The notes: generated from the letters alone by a model not told the origin. Positions 16,120-23,960 are shown, counted from the stretch's first letter. The stretch is 33,827 nucleotides of DNA from Candidatus Fermentithermobacillaceae bacterium (GCA_012842495.1 DUSS01000023.1:1-33827), one strand, 5' to 3'. Numbers and translations: made by a program.

Positions 16120-17142
16120 ATGTTTCCCATATTCGGACCGGGAGACGTAGCTGTCGATCTCGGAACATGTACTGTGCTTGTATACATAAAAGGACGCGGT
16201 GTCGTGTTGAACGAACCATCAGTCGTCGCAAGGGACCACCACACCGGGGCCGTTCTTGCAGTAGGCGACGAAGCGCGTAAAATGATCGGTCGCACGCCCG
16301 GCACCATCGACGCCATTCGACCTCTCAGGGCGGGAGTCATTTCGGACTTCGAAGTTACAGAGATGATGTTGCGCTACTTCCTGAAAAAGGCCATTGGTAG
16401 CAGGGTCTACCTGAAACCAAGGGTGATCATATGCGTTCCTACCGCCGTCACTTCTGTAGAAAGGCGGGCGGTGCTTCAGGCCGGCCTCGGCGCCGGCGCC
16501 AGGAAGGTTTATCTGGTTGAAGAGCCTCTCGCCGCTGCTTTGGGAGCCGGATTGGACATCAGCGGGGCCTCAGGATACATGGTCGTGGATGTTGGAGGAG
16601 GGACCACCGACATCGCCGTCCTTTCCCTTAACGGTGTGGTGGTCAGTACCTCGACCCGGATAGGCGGAGATGCCCTGGATGAGGCTATAGTCAGATACGT
16701 CAAAAAGACTTTCCAGCTCGCTATCGGTGAACCCACGGCTGAACTGGCTCGAATTACAGCGGGGACGCTTGTGCAGGGTGCCAGAAATGAGCAGTATGAG
16801 ATGCGCGGACGGGACCTCGTGACCGGGCTTCCCAGGAGCATTGTCGTAACCTCGGATGATCTGGCAAAAGCTATGGAGGAGCCGGCCGCCCTCATCGTCG
16901 AAGCTTGCCGGCAAGTTTTGGAGAAGACTCCTCCGGAAATAGCTTCCGACATCGTGGACCACGGAATGGTCTTAACGGGTGGAGGAGCGCTTACTCACGG
17001 CATGGATGTGCTCTTGCAAAAGGGCACCGGTTTAAAAGTCTCTCTCGCGGAGGACCCTGTCACCTGCGTGGTAAGAGGTGCGGGGCTTGTCTTAGAGGAT
17101 ATTCCCAAGTACCAAGAACACATCCGAAGCCTAACTGTCTAA
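16120..17142 (+). CDS. mbl: Rod-shape-determining actin homologue Mbl/MreB
   Basis: Bacterial actin that guides side-wall peptidoglycan synthesis at the membrane. The 340-residue protein has phosphate loop 1 (DLGTCTVLVY), the family block VLNEPSVVA, the connecting region, phosphate loop 2 DVGGGTTDIAV and the adenosine motif LTGGGALTHG. RGRDLVTGLPRSI resembles the Mbl branch rather than MreB, and spoIIID-mbl-flgF order supports Mbl. Loop 1 differs from the common DLGTAN(T/V)L, and the sequence near residues 206-220 (ITAGTLVQGARNEQYEM) departs from both paralogues, so it is a somewhat divergent member. ATG 16120 has GGAGGAGG just upstream. Confidence 0.94.
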   Translation: MFPIFGPGDVAVDLGTCTVLVYIKGRGVVLNEPSVVARDHHTGAVLAVGDEARKMIGRTPGTIDAIRPLRAGVISDFEVTEMMLRYFLKKAIGSRVYLKPRVIICVPTAVTSVERRAVLQAGLGAGARKVYLVEEPLAAALGAGLDISGASGYMVVDVGGGTTDIAVLSLNGVVVSTSTRIGGDALDEAIVRYVKKTFQLAIGEPTAELARITAGTLVQGARNEQYEMRGRDLVTGLPRSIVVTSDDLAKAMEEPAALIVEACRQVLEKTPPEIASDIVDHGMVLTGGGALTHGMDVLLQKGTGLKVSLAEDPVTCVVRGAGLVLEDIPKYQEHIRSLTV

Positions 17143-17145
17143 AGC

Positions 17146-17173
17146 TAAACAGCCGGTCCCCTTCTTTCGATAA
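17146..17173 (+). promoter_or_regulatory. Sigma-28 (sigma-D) promoter for flgF-flgG
   Basis: TAAA at 17146-17149, a 16-bp spacer and TTCGATAA at 17166-17173 closely match the flagellar sigma consensus TAAA-N15/16-GCCGATAA. It lies between the mbl stop and the flgF ATG at 17196, giving a leader of about 17 nt that includes GAGGGGGG. The same layout recurs before flgM. Confidence 0.72.
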
Positions 17174-17195
17174 CACATAAGAGGGGGGACGCTTC

Positions 17196-17936
17196 ATGTT
17201 TCGAGGCGTTTTAGCCGGCATCACGGGGATGCGTGCCCAGCTGTTGCGGCAGGACGTCATCGCTAATAACCTCGCAAATGCAGCTACACCTGGGTACAGG
17301 CAGGACACAGTAGCGTTTTCTACTTATCTCGACACCTACATGTACAGAGCTGACCAGCAAGGATTGAGTTACCTCGGAAGCTTCACTCCAGCCATGGTGC
17401 TTTACGAGACCAAGACCATTCACGTGCCGGGACCCGTCGAGACCACCGGCAATCCTCTGGATATAACGTTATCGCCCGGTGCCTACCTGTCGGTGGAAGC
17501 TCCCGGCGGAGTTCGGTACACGAGAAGGGGAGACCTCACCCTATCGGCCGAGGGCTACCTGGAGGTCGGAGGGTACAGAGTTCTAGGGCGCTCGGGGCAG
17601 ATCAGGATACCTGAACAGGCAGGGCTGGTTCACATCGGTCAGGACGGGACCGTTTTTTGCGGTGAAGAAGAAGTGGATAAGCTGGCGATAGTCGGTTTCG
17701 AGGACGAGTCGATCTTACGAAAAGAAGGTTCTTGCCTGTTTGCAGCTGACGAAGGAGCTGCCCGGGAGGTCGAAGCAAGCGTGTTAAGCGGCTGTCTCGA
17801 AAAATCCTCGGTGGACGCGGTGACGGAGATGGTTCACCTTGTAGATGCCTTTAGGGCCTATGAAGCTTCCCAGCGGGCAATTCAGGCGCAGGATGAAGCC
17901 ACTGCTGAAGCTGTGAACAGAGTCGGCAAAGTCTGA
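17196..17936 (+). CDS. flgF: Flagellar basal-body rod protein FlgF/FlgG family (FlhO)
   Basis: Rod component exported through the flagellar type III apparatus. The 246-residue protein has the N-terminal rod signature (GMRAQLLRQDVIANNLANAATPGYRQ), a central beta domain with the FlgF/G/E-type YTRRGDLTLSAEGYL, and a C-terminal heptad helix (TEMVHLVDAFRAYEASQRAIQ). The first of two adjacent rod genes corresponds to flhO in Bacillus. A strong ribosome binding site (GAGGGGGG) precedes ATG 17196, and a sigma-28 promoter starts 50 bp upstream. FlgF versus FlgG naming follows order and lower similarity to canonical FlgG. Confidence 0.92.
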   Translation: MFRGVLAGITGMRAQLLRQDVIANNLANAATPGYRQDTVAFSTYLDTYMYRADQQGLSYLGSFTPAMVLYETKTIHVPGPVETTGNPLDITLSPGAYLSVEAPGGVRYTRRGDLTLSAEGYLEVGGYRVLGRSGQIRIPEQAGLVHIGQDGTVFCGEEEVDKLAIVGFEDESILRKEGSCLFAADEGAAREVEASVLSGCLEKSSVDAVTEMVHLVDAFRAYEASQRAIQAQDEATAEAVNRVGKV

Positions 17937-17953
17937 AACAGGGGGCGAAAGTA

Positions 17954-18724
17954 ATGCTCAGAGCTTTGTGGACCGGCGCTACCGGCATGAATGCCCAACA
18001 GTTCATGATTGATACCATCGCTAACAATCTGGCCAACGTGAACACCACAGGGTATAAGCGGCAGCGGGTTAACTTTAAGGACCTATACTATCAGGAACTT
18101 CGGATGGGTCGGAACGACATCATCTCGGTAGGTCACGGGTCCAGAGTGTCCGACTCGGTGAGGAGTTTTGCCCCTGGTAACCTGGAGAAGACGGATGACC
18201 CGCTGTCTCTGGCCATTGAAGGTCTGGGGTTTTTTTGCGTACAACTTCCCGATGGCACCGCTTACACCAGGGATGGGAACTTTCGGGTGGATGGCGAAGG
18301 GATGCTGGTGACATCCGACGGCTATCCGGTCGTCTCGGAAGGCGGCTACGGAGGAGAGATTACCATCCCTCAGGATGCCACCGAAGTCATGGTTTCGGCC
18401 GACGGAACGGTCCTCGCCAGGGTAGGCGACGAGCTTAGGGACGTGGGGCAAATAAGATTGGCGATGTTTCCCAATCCGGCCGGACTGGAAGCTATTGGGA
18501 GAAACTTGTTCAAGGCCACCGTGGCATCGGGCGAGCCCAGGACCGTCACCCCGGGGGAGGAAGGGAGCGGAAGGATTCTGTCGGGCTTCCTGGAGACTTC
18601 CAATGTACAAATAGTCACCGAAATGGTGAACCTCATAGTAGCTCAGCGCGCCTTCGAACTCAACTCCAAGGCGGTTGAAACGGCGGACCAAATGCTGGGT
18701 GTAGCCAATAATCTCAAGCGGTGA
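17954..18724 (+). CDS. flgG: Flagellar basal-body rod protein FlgG (FlhP)
   Basis: Distal rod protein. The 256-residue length fits FlgG. The N-terminal motif is GMNAQQFMIDTIANNLANVN, followed by TTGYKRQRVNFKDLYYQ typical of FlgG, the central FYTRDG-type repeat (TAYTRDGNFRVDGEGMLVTS), and the C-terminal export/assembly helix ending in TEMVNLIVAQRAFELNSKAV. It lies 17 bp after flgF in the same transcript. ATG 17954 follows GGGGGCGAAAG. No oddities were seen. Confidence 0.96.
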   Translation: MLRALWTGATGMNAQQFMIDTIANNLANVNTTGYKRQRVNFKDLYYQELRMGRNDIISVGHGSRVSDSVRSFAPGNLEKTDDPLSLAIEGLGFFCVQLPDGTAYTRDGNFRVDGEGMLVTSDGYPVVSEGGYGGEITIPQDATEVMVSADGTVLARVGDELRDVGQIRLAMFPNPAGLEAIGRNLFKATVASGEPRTVTPGEEGSGRILSGFLETSNVQIVTEMVNLIVAQRAFELNSKAVETADQMLGVANNLKR

Positions 18725-18745
18725 CGGCGGGAGGCGGGACGATAA

Positions 18746-19102
18746 ATGGTGATGGGCCATCCGAACTCCATCTTGGGCGTTACGGGGACGGCCGGCAACA
18801 TCGGACATGTGAGAGCTGATGCTGCTCTGCGCAGGCCTCAGGAAGCTTCCACAGATGGGGGAGCCCGGAAGAAAGACGACTTCCAACTCATGAAAGCTTG
18901 CCTCGAGTTCGAGGGCATATTCCTTTCGATGCTCTTCAGAGCTATGATGAATACGACGGGCGCAAAGGACCAGGGACCGTACGGGACCATTGCCGAGCAA
19001 GCTTTTGGCCAGAAGATGGCGGAGGCGGGTGGCATAGGACTGGCGAAGGTGTTGTTCAACTCGCTGGCGAAATCATCTCCTGAGATTCAACGCAGGAGAT
19101 GA
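18746..19102 (+). CDS. Flagellar rod-binding protein (FlgJ N-terminal type)
   Basis: Protein of 118 residues matching the rod-binding half of FlgJ: LEFEGIFLSMLFRAMMNT and a C-terminal AEQAFGQKMAEAGGIGLAKVLFNSL. It lacks the muramidase domain that follows in Proteobacterial FlgJ, the usual state in Bacillota, where a separate enzyme digests the wall. The N-terminal 45 residues are Gly/Ala-rich and probably disordered. Starts at ATG 18746 or 18752 are equivalent. Its stop codon overlaps an ATG in the fabZ frame (ATGA at 19099-19102), so it is probably co-transcribed with fabZ. Confidence 0.86.
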   Translation: MVMGHPNSILGVTGTAGNIGHVRADAALRRPQEASTDGGARKKDDFQLMKACLEFEGIFLSMLFRAMMNTTGAKDQGPYGTIAEQAFGQKMAEAGGIGLAKVLFNSLAKSSPEIQRRR

Positions 19103-19107
19103 TCGTG

Positions 19108-19605
19108 ATGGAGGAGAGCTGCCTGCCTGACGGGAGCGGGCCGCAAAACGCTAACCAGGTTCTCTGCGGCGGACCGGAGTTCATCACCGGGATCCTTCCG
19201 CACCGGGAACCGTTTTTGTTTATATCCAGGACCATCTCGGTTGTTCCGGGGAAGGAAGCTACAGCCGAGTACGACGTTCCCAAGGACTTTGACATCTTCC
19301 GGGGGCACTTTCCCGGCCATCCCATCATGCCGGGGGTTCTCATCCTCGAGTTCATGGCCCAAGCGGGGGCTCTGGCGCTGCTGTCTCTACCTCAGTACAA
19401 GGGAAAGATAGCTTACCTTGCCGGTATAGACCGGGCGCGCTTCAAGCGTCCTGTTTGGCCCGGTACGACTTTGAGGGCCCGGGTCAAAATAGGTGCGGTC
19501 CGCAGGGGTATCGGAAGGGGCAGCGCCACCGCGTTTATAGGAGACGACGAAATTGCCAGCGCGACAATGGTTTTTGCCGTCGTTGTAGAGGACAACGGGG
19601 TTTGA
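19108..19605 (+). CDS. fabZ: 3-hydroxyacyl-[acyl-carrier-protein] dehydratase FabZ
   Basis: Dehydrates 3-hydroxyacyl-ACP in type II fatty acid synthesis. Motifs are LPHREPFLFI (N-terminal strand) and the hot-dog-fold active-site segment FRGHFPGHPIMPGVLILEFM, with the catalytic His and, about 14 residues on, the Glu in LILEFMAQAGA. The start is ambiguous: ATG 19099 overlaps the preceding stop but sits directly on AGGAG (19094-19098), whereas ATG 19108 has that site at 9 bp, so 19108 is preferred. The N-terminus is about 20 residues longer than most FabZ. Bacillus also has fabZ (ywpB) after flhO-flhP. Confidence 0.95.
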   Translation: MEESCLPDGSGPQNANQVLCGGPEFITGILPHREPFLFISRTISVVPGKEATAEYDVPKDFDIFRGHFPGHPIMPGVLILEFMAQAGALALLSLPQYKGKIAYLAGIDRARFKRPVWPGTTLRARVKIGAVRRGIGRGSATAFIGDDEIASATMVFAVVVEDNGV

Positions 19606-19631
19606 CGAGCTTTTGCGGTCCATGCTAAGAT
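19602..19631 (+). promoter_or_regulatory. Sigma-A promoter for the metK leader
   Basis: TTGACG at 19602-19607 and TAAGAT at 19626-19631, with an 18-bp spacer and an extended -10 TG at 19623-19624. The -35 overlaps the fabZ stop codon. Predicted transcription starts near 19638, about 27 bp before the SAM-I aptamer, giving a leader of roughly 220 nt. Confidence 0.6.
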
Positions 19632-19664
19632 GAAGCGACCCGCAATTCAGAGGCACAGTGTGCC

Positions 19665-19786
19665 GCTCTTATCAAGAGAAGGGTGAGGGAACCGGCCCGA
19701 TGAACCCTCGGCAACCGGCCTAATTGGCGCGGTGCCAATCCCGGCGGATGAATGGTGCGGTCGCGCCAAATCCGAAGGATAGGAGT
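19665..19786 (+). promoter_or_regulatory. SAM-I (S-box) riboswitch aptamer
   Basis: The conserved S-box sequence is plain: P1 CTCTTATC (19666-19673) pairs with GATAGGAG (19778-19785) over 8 bp with one G-U. The core blocks follow in order: GGGTGAGGGA, CCGGCCCGATGAA, CCCTCGGCAACC and GGTGCCAATCC. The gene downstream makes S-adenosylmethionine, the ligand, so feedback repression is expected. Confidence 0.95.
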
Positions 19787-19790
19787 TCAC

Positions 19791-19845
19791 TTCCCTTCGG
19801 AAACGCACAAGCGCATCATGAAAGGAAGCTCTTCTTCGAAGGGAG
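19791..19845 (+). promoter_or_regulatory. Expression platform: hairpin hiding the metK ribosome binding site
   Basis: TTCCCTTCG (19791-19799) can pair with CGAAGGGAG (19837-19845), which contains most of the metK Shine-Dalgarno GGGAGG (19841-19846) ahead of ATG 19856. No U-run follows, so this is not a transcription terminator. The alternative partner is the P1 3' strand, GGATAGGAG (19777-19785), which can pair with CTCTTCTTC (19829-19837) with one mismatch and exclude the hiding hairpin. That gives a coherent translational switch. Confidence 0.6.
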
Positions 19846-19855
19846 GACGAGGTTC

Positions 19856-21043
19856 ATGCCTACTATGGGTCCGGGTCGCAGGATGTTTACATCGGAATCC
19901 GTGACAGAAGGACACCCCGATAAAGTTGCAGACCAGATAGCTGACGCTGTTTTGGATGCGATTCTCGAGAAAGACCCGGCTGCCAGGGTCGCATGTGAGT
20001 GCTTGGTCAAAACCGGCTTCGTTTTGATCGCCGGCGAGATATCCACCGAGTGTTACGTGGATATGCCTCACATCGCAAGGACCAAGATTAAAGACATCGG
20101 CTACACCAGGGCTAAATATGGCTTCGATGGGGATACTTGCGCCGTGCTCACCGCCATCGAGGACCAGTCGCCCGACATAGCCCTGGGAGTAGATAAGGCA
20201 CTCGAGTCAAAGCAGGGCCAAATGGTGGATACGCTCGGTGCTGGTGACCAGGGCATGATGTTTGGGTATGCATGTACTGAGACGGATGTCCTCATGCCCC
20301 TTCCCATTTTCCTGGCTCATCAAATGGCACGGAGGCTGGCCGAGGTGAGGAAGGATAAAGTGCTTCCGTACCTCCGTCCCGATGGGAAAACCCAGGTCAC
20401 CGTGGAGTATGAGGACGGAATACCCAAACGAATAGACAGCGTGATAGTATCTGCGCAGCATGCCGGGGAAGTCCCTCTTGAGATAGTCCGCGCCGACATA
20501 GAAAAGCACGTTATCAGGCCGTCCGTGCCCGAAAACTTTCTGGATGAGAGGACCAAGTTCTTCGTGAACGCGACCGGCCGGTTCGTCATCGGCGGTCCCC
20601 AGGGGGATTCGGGGCTGAGCGGAAGGAAGATCATCGTGGATACGTACGGCGGATACGCGCGGCACGGCGGAGGTTCTTTCTCGGGGAAAGACCCCACGAA
20701 GGTCGACCGAAGCGCAAGTTACGCCGCAAGATACGTCGCCAAAAACGTCGTTGCTGCGGGACTGGCCTCAGAGTGCGAAGTCATGGTTTCCTACGTCATC
20801 GGAGTGGCAAGGCCCACCGCGGTCGTAGTAGATACCAAGGGTACGGGCAAGTACCCGGACCATAGGATTCTCGACGCGGTCTTGGAAGCCTTCGACTTTC
20901 GTCCCGCTGCCATAATAGAAAGGTTCGACCTGAGGAGGCCCATATACTCCCAGGTGTCGGTGTACGGACACTTCGGCAGGCCGGATCTGGACCTACCCTG
21001 GGAGAAGACGGACCTGGCGGATGAAATCCTGAGAAAGCTGTAA
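19856..21043 (+). CDS. metK: S-adenosylmethionine synthetase
   Basis: Makes S-adenosylmethionine from methionine and ATP. The 395-residue length is normal. Signatures are [21 protein letters not shown] at the N-terminus (methionine/ATP site), the [12 protein letters not shown] hexapeptide region, and the Gly-rich phosphate loop [20 protein letters not shown] 19856 is chosen by GGGAGG 9 bp ahead and by the family start ([12 protein letters not shown]). The reading frame stays open further upstream through the riboswitch, but that part is the untranslated leader. Regulation is by the SAM-I riboswitch. Confidence 0.98.
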   Translation: MPTMGPGRRMFTSESVTEGHPDKVADQIADAVLDAILEKDPAARVACECLVKTGFVLIAGEISTECYVDMPHIARTKIKDIGYTRAKYGFDGDTCAVLTAIEDQSPDIALGVDKALESKQGQMVDTLGAGDQGMMFGYACTETDVLMPLPIFLAHQMARRLAEVRKDKVLPYLRPDGKTQVTVEYEDGIPKRIDSVIVSAQHAGEVPLEIVRADIEKHVIRPSVPENFLDERTKFFVNATGRFVIGGPQGDSGLSGRKIIVDTYGGYARHGGGSFSGKDPTKVDRSASYAARYVAKNVVAAGLASECEVMVSYVIGVARPTAVVVDTKGTGKYPDHRILDAVLEAFDFRPAAIIERFDLRRPIYSQVSVYGHFGRPDLDLPWEKTDLADEILRKL

Positions 21044-21082
21044 GATAAAATGCCAGAAGGTTTACGGCGAGATCGAATTTAT

Positions 21083-21131
21083 CCCCTCTCCCTGTTTCGC
21101 ACATATACTGCGTCAGAAGCGGGGAGAGGGG
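21083..21131 (+). promoter_or_regulatory. Strong hairpin burying the ribosome binding site of the next gene
   Basis: Perfect 10-bp stem CCCCTCTCCC (21083-21092) and GGGAGAGGGG (21122-21131). The 29-nt loop contains a smaller stem CGCA/TGCG. The 3' arm is the Shine-Dalgarno for GTG 21141. No T-run follows, so the structure looks like a translational control element rather than the metK terminator. Confidence 0.65.
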
Positions 21132-21140
21132 CGGATTCAC

Positions 21141-21515
21141 GTGGTATCTGCGGAGTGTCTGGTTCTGGTCGCAGTAGCTGTCGTCGCAGCACTGGATGTC
21201 CTCCTCTCGTTGAGAGCGAGATCAGAGAAAGGTTGGCGGCCCCTGGTTGTGATCCTTGTTACAGGCAATTCAGCTAACGTGGTCGAAGGTACCGTTCGAC
21301 GTATATTATGGGAGGATTTCAAGTCGAGGGGTATGTCTTCAGAAATCCGGGCACTAGACCTGGATTCTTCGGACGAAACTCCTGAGATTCTGACACTCCT
21401 GGAGCGCGACGGAATACTGTCGGTACTGTCGCCGGCGGATTTGGTGGATCCCGACGCTATCGTCTTGAATCTGCAGGATATGAGAGGGAGAGAGGCGGAA
21501 ACCGTGCCTGACTAA
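21141..21515 (+). CDS. Small membrane-anchored protein of unknown function, glycosyltransferase-2-like segment
   Basis: The 124-residue protein has an N-terminal hydrophobic segment (about 3-23), then VVILVTGNSANVVEGTVRRI and LDLDSSDETPEILTLLER. This resembles the first beta-alpha-beta unit of GT-A (family 2) glycosyltransferases, where a strand is followed by xDxxSxDxT. The rest of a glycosyltransferase, including the DxD metal motif, is missing, so catalysis is unlikely. I do not know a function. GTG 21141 has GGAGAGGGG about 10 bp ahead, inside the hairpin. It lies 12 bp before the diguanylate cyclase gene and is probably co-transcribed with it. Confidence 0.65.
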   Translation: MVSAECLVLVAVAVVAALDVLLSLRARSEKGWRPLVVILVTGNSANVVEGTVRRILWEDFKSRGMSSEIRALDLDSSDETPEILTLLERDGILSVLSPADLVDPDAIVLNLQDMRGREAETVPD

Positions 21516-21527
21516 GGGGGTCTTCTC

Positions 21528-23216
21528 TTGGACCCAAAGGTATCCAAAGCGTATGCCTGGGCCGTGGGTGCAGCCGGGGGACTTCTTCTGTTTGTTGTGG
21601 CCTTGAGTCACCCTGGAGAGTATGGATTTCTCGCGACAAGCTCTTTCATTCTGTTTTTCCTGCTGGAAATCGCGCTTACGATAGGCGCGATACCCGTTGG
21701 TAAGTTCCATGTGTCCCTCGATTTCTCGATCGTTTTGGCCACTTACATGATTCACGGATTCGTTGCGGCATGCGTGGTGAATCTAGCGGTTATTCCAGCC
21801 CTTATCTTTCGCAGACGTCCTGCGAGGATAATCGCAATGGATGTAGGCGCTCTGATATCTTCCACCGTAATAGCGGGGTCATTCGCATCTACCCTGAACG
21901 GTCACATCGAAAAGTCGGCAGCCGGTGGATTCACCCTTGCGTTCGTGCGAGAGGTGGTCTTGTTTACGGTGGTCAGCTACCTGGTCAACACCGCCCTGAT
22001 AGTCTTTTATGCGCTGATATCCGCCAGGCCTTACGAGAATGTGAAGAGCCGGGAGCTTATTCAGACATCCGGCTTCAACGCCGTCTGCACGGTCCTGGGC
22101 GCGCTCCTGGGAATCGTCATTGCCCTGAACCTTCCCAAATGGGGTAACGTTGAGCTTTACCTGTTCTCGGTTTCTCTAGGAGGGCTTGTATTCCTCACCG
22201 CCATTCTCGGTCGCATGGCGAGAACCCATGCGGACCTGGCCCGCCTTTACGAAGCTGCTTCCGCAATCAACGCGGTCATGCGACTGGAGGACGTATTTGC
22301 CAAATCGTGTGATGCCGTGTCCCAGTTCATTAAGTGGGACTTCTGGTGGCTCACTCTTCAGGGTGCCGACGGCGATGCACGGGTTTTCAAAACGAAGACT
22401 GTACCCGGCCTGTCCGAGAAAGAAGCTCTCGATTGGCTCGAGCGAATGCAAGAGCGGCGGAAAACAGTGGATGCGAAGGCTAGATACTACTGGAACAAGG
22501 AACGGTGCCCCTCCGAGGGGTCTTCGCCTTTTGGAGCAGCGCTGTTCATGCCGCTTACCAGGGGAGACAGGTTGATCGGAGAGTTCGGAGTGGCCAAGGT
22601 TTCCTCCGAGGAGATCGAGGCGGACACCCTGCGGCTTTATCCGCTTCTTTCCGCGCAAATATCTCTCGCCGTGGATAACGCCATGCAATGGGAAAGAGTG
22701 ACGGAGCTTGCCGCACGGGATCCTTTAACTGGCCTTTATAACTACAGGGAGTTTTGCTCCCGGTTGGCGTGGGCGATCGAGAAAGCTAAGCTTTCGGGTT
22801 CCAAGGTATCGTTGATCTTCATCGACCTCGATCATTTCCGAAAAGTGAATAATTTGTACGGTCATATGGTCGGCGACGAAGCCCTCAAAGAAATCGCCGA
22901 TAGCATACGGCGAACGGTTCGGGACAGTGATTATGCGTGCAGATACGGCGGAGACGAGTTCACCATTATCCTACCGTCGGCGGGAAAAGACGGCGCAAGG
23001 AAAGTAGCGGAAAGGATCATGAGGAATATCGCGGAGACAAGGATTTCTTACAGGGGAGAACCCCTCGACCTAACAGGAGTCGTATCGGCATCTTGGGGCG
23101 TTGCCACCTTCCCGGAAGATGGAGAGACCCTCGAAGAGCTGGTGAACAAGGCCGACCTTGACATGTACTCGGTTAAGAGGGAATCAAAGGAGAGCTCGGA
23201 GAAAGAACAATTGTGA
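21528..23216 (+). CDS. Membrane GAF-GGDEF diguanylate cyclase
   Basis: Predicted to make cyclic-di-GMP. The 562-residue protein has an N-terminal membrane sensor of six or seven helices (about 10-225), a GAF-like domain (about 235-395) and a GGDEF domain (about 400-555). The active-site GGDEF is intact at 474-478, and the inhibitory I-site RxxD (RDSD, 465-468) sits exactly five residues before it, so product inhibition is expected. The motif DPLTGLYNYREF marks the domain start. TTG 21528 has AAGGGGG upstream. Its stop overlaps the GTG of comFC (GTGA at 23213-23216), so it is coupled to the competence/flagellar gene set and may set motile versus sessile state. Confidence 0.93.
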   Translation: MDPKVSKAYAWAVGAAGGLLLFVVALSHPGEYGFLATSSFILFFLLEIALTIGAIPVGKFHVSLDFSIVLATYMIHGFVAACVVNLAVIPALIFRRRPARIIAMDVGALISSTVIAGSFASTLNGHIEKSAAGGFTLAFVREVVLFTVVSYLVNTALIVFYALISARPYENVKSRELIQTSGFNAVCTVLGALLGIVIALNLPKWGNVELYLFSVSLGGLVFLTAILGRMARTHADLARLYEAASAINAVMRLEDVFAKSCDAVSQFIKWDFWWLTLQGADGDARVFKTKTVPGLSEKEALDWLERMQERRKTVDAKARYYWNKERCPSEGSSPFGAALFMPLTRGDRLIGEFGVAKVSSEEIEADTLRLYPLLSAQISLAVDNAMQWERVTELAARDPLTGLYNYREFCSRLAWAIEKAKLSGSKVSLIFIDLDHFRKVNNLYGHMVGDEALKEIADSIRRTVRDSDYACRYGGDEFTIILPSAGKDGARKVAERIMRNIAETRISYRGEPLDLTGVVSASWGVATFPEDGETLEELVNKADLDMYSVKRESKESSEKEQL

Positions 23217-23947
23217 TCGCTCTGGTAAACGACATCGGTGGACGCTTTGTGGGTTTTCTAATGGGCGTTACTTGTCGCTGCGCCCTTTGCGGCGACGTGC
23301 TATCTACCGACGTGCTGGACAGGGGAATTTGTTCTGCCTGCGCGAGCCGTATGGCGGCGGAGATGCGGTGGACTTGCCGAATCTGCGGTGTTCCTGTTCG
23401 ACCCGGTCAAGGTTACTGCCCGGCGTGTACGACCAAAGCTTACTGGTTTGATGCTATAAAGGCTGCCGGAATATACCACGGTAGCCTCAAAGAGGCGGTA
23501 ATAAGGATGAAGTACCGCGGAGAAAGGAATCTCAGAACACCTCTGGGAAAGCTGCTCATAAACGTAGCTCTAAAGCTTCCTCCCTGTGACGTGATAGTAC
23601 CGGTGCCCATAGACCCTGCTCGCAAGGGGTTGCGAGGCTTCGACCAAGCTCGCGATCTCGCCGAGGAGCTCTCGCGGGGCTTGGGACTCGACCTGAATGA
23701 CGCACTCGAGCGACGAAAGTCGAACATATCCATGACCGGTCTTTCCAGACGAGATAGATGGGAGGAAGTCAAAGACGCCATAAAGCTCGGCAGTTCCTCT
23801 CGAGCTCGCCGCCTGGCGGGATCTCGCGTGCTTCTAGTGGACGATGTGGTGACGACAGGCGCCACGGCCAACGCTTGCAGCCGGGTGCTGAAAAAGGCAG
23901 GGGTGGTCGAGGTGTACGTCGCAGCTTTAGCCAGGACGGCGATTTAG
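23213..23947 (+). CDS. comFC: ComFC-type phosphoribosyltransferase-like competence protein
   Basis: Cytoplasmic protein required for natural transformation in Bacillus, probably acting on incoming single-stranded DNA. The 244-residue protein has an N-terminal zinc ribbon with CxxC pairs (CALCG, CSAC, CRICG and CPAC, about 24-75) and a C-terminal type I phosphoribosyltransferase fold. The PRPP-loop signature is VLLVDDVVTTGAT (about 206-218). GTG 23213 overlaps the preceding stop. The helicase ComFA and ComFB, found just upstream in Bacillus, are absent from the window; many non-competent bacteria keep a lone ComFC-like gene, so competence is not implied. Confidence 0.93.
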   Translation: MIALVNDIGGRFVGFLMGVTCRCALCGDVLSTDVLDRGICSACASRMAAEMRWTCRICGVPVRPGQGYCPACTTKAYWFDAIKAAGIYHGSLKEAVIRMKYRGERNLRTPLGKLLINVALKLPPCDVIVPVPIDPARKGLRGFDQARDLAEELSRGLGLDLNDALERRKSNISMTGLSRRDRWEEVKDAIKLGSSSRARRLAGSRVLLVDDVVTTGATANACSRVLKKAGVVEVYVAALARTAI

Positions 23948-23960
23948 GGGTGAGGGTCGA

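Noticed and set aside
21104-21109. TATACT as a -10 for the gene at 21141
   Set aside because: No acceptable -35 lies 16-18 bp upstream; the upstream bases are the C-rich hairpin arm.
21083-21131. Intrinsic terminator of metK
   Set aside because: The stem is perfect, but the loop is 29 nt and no U-run follows; the 3' arm is a ribosome binding site.
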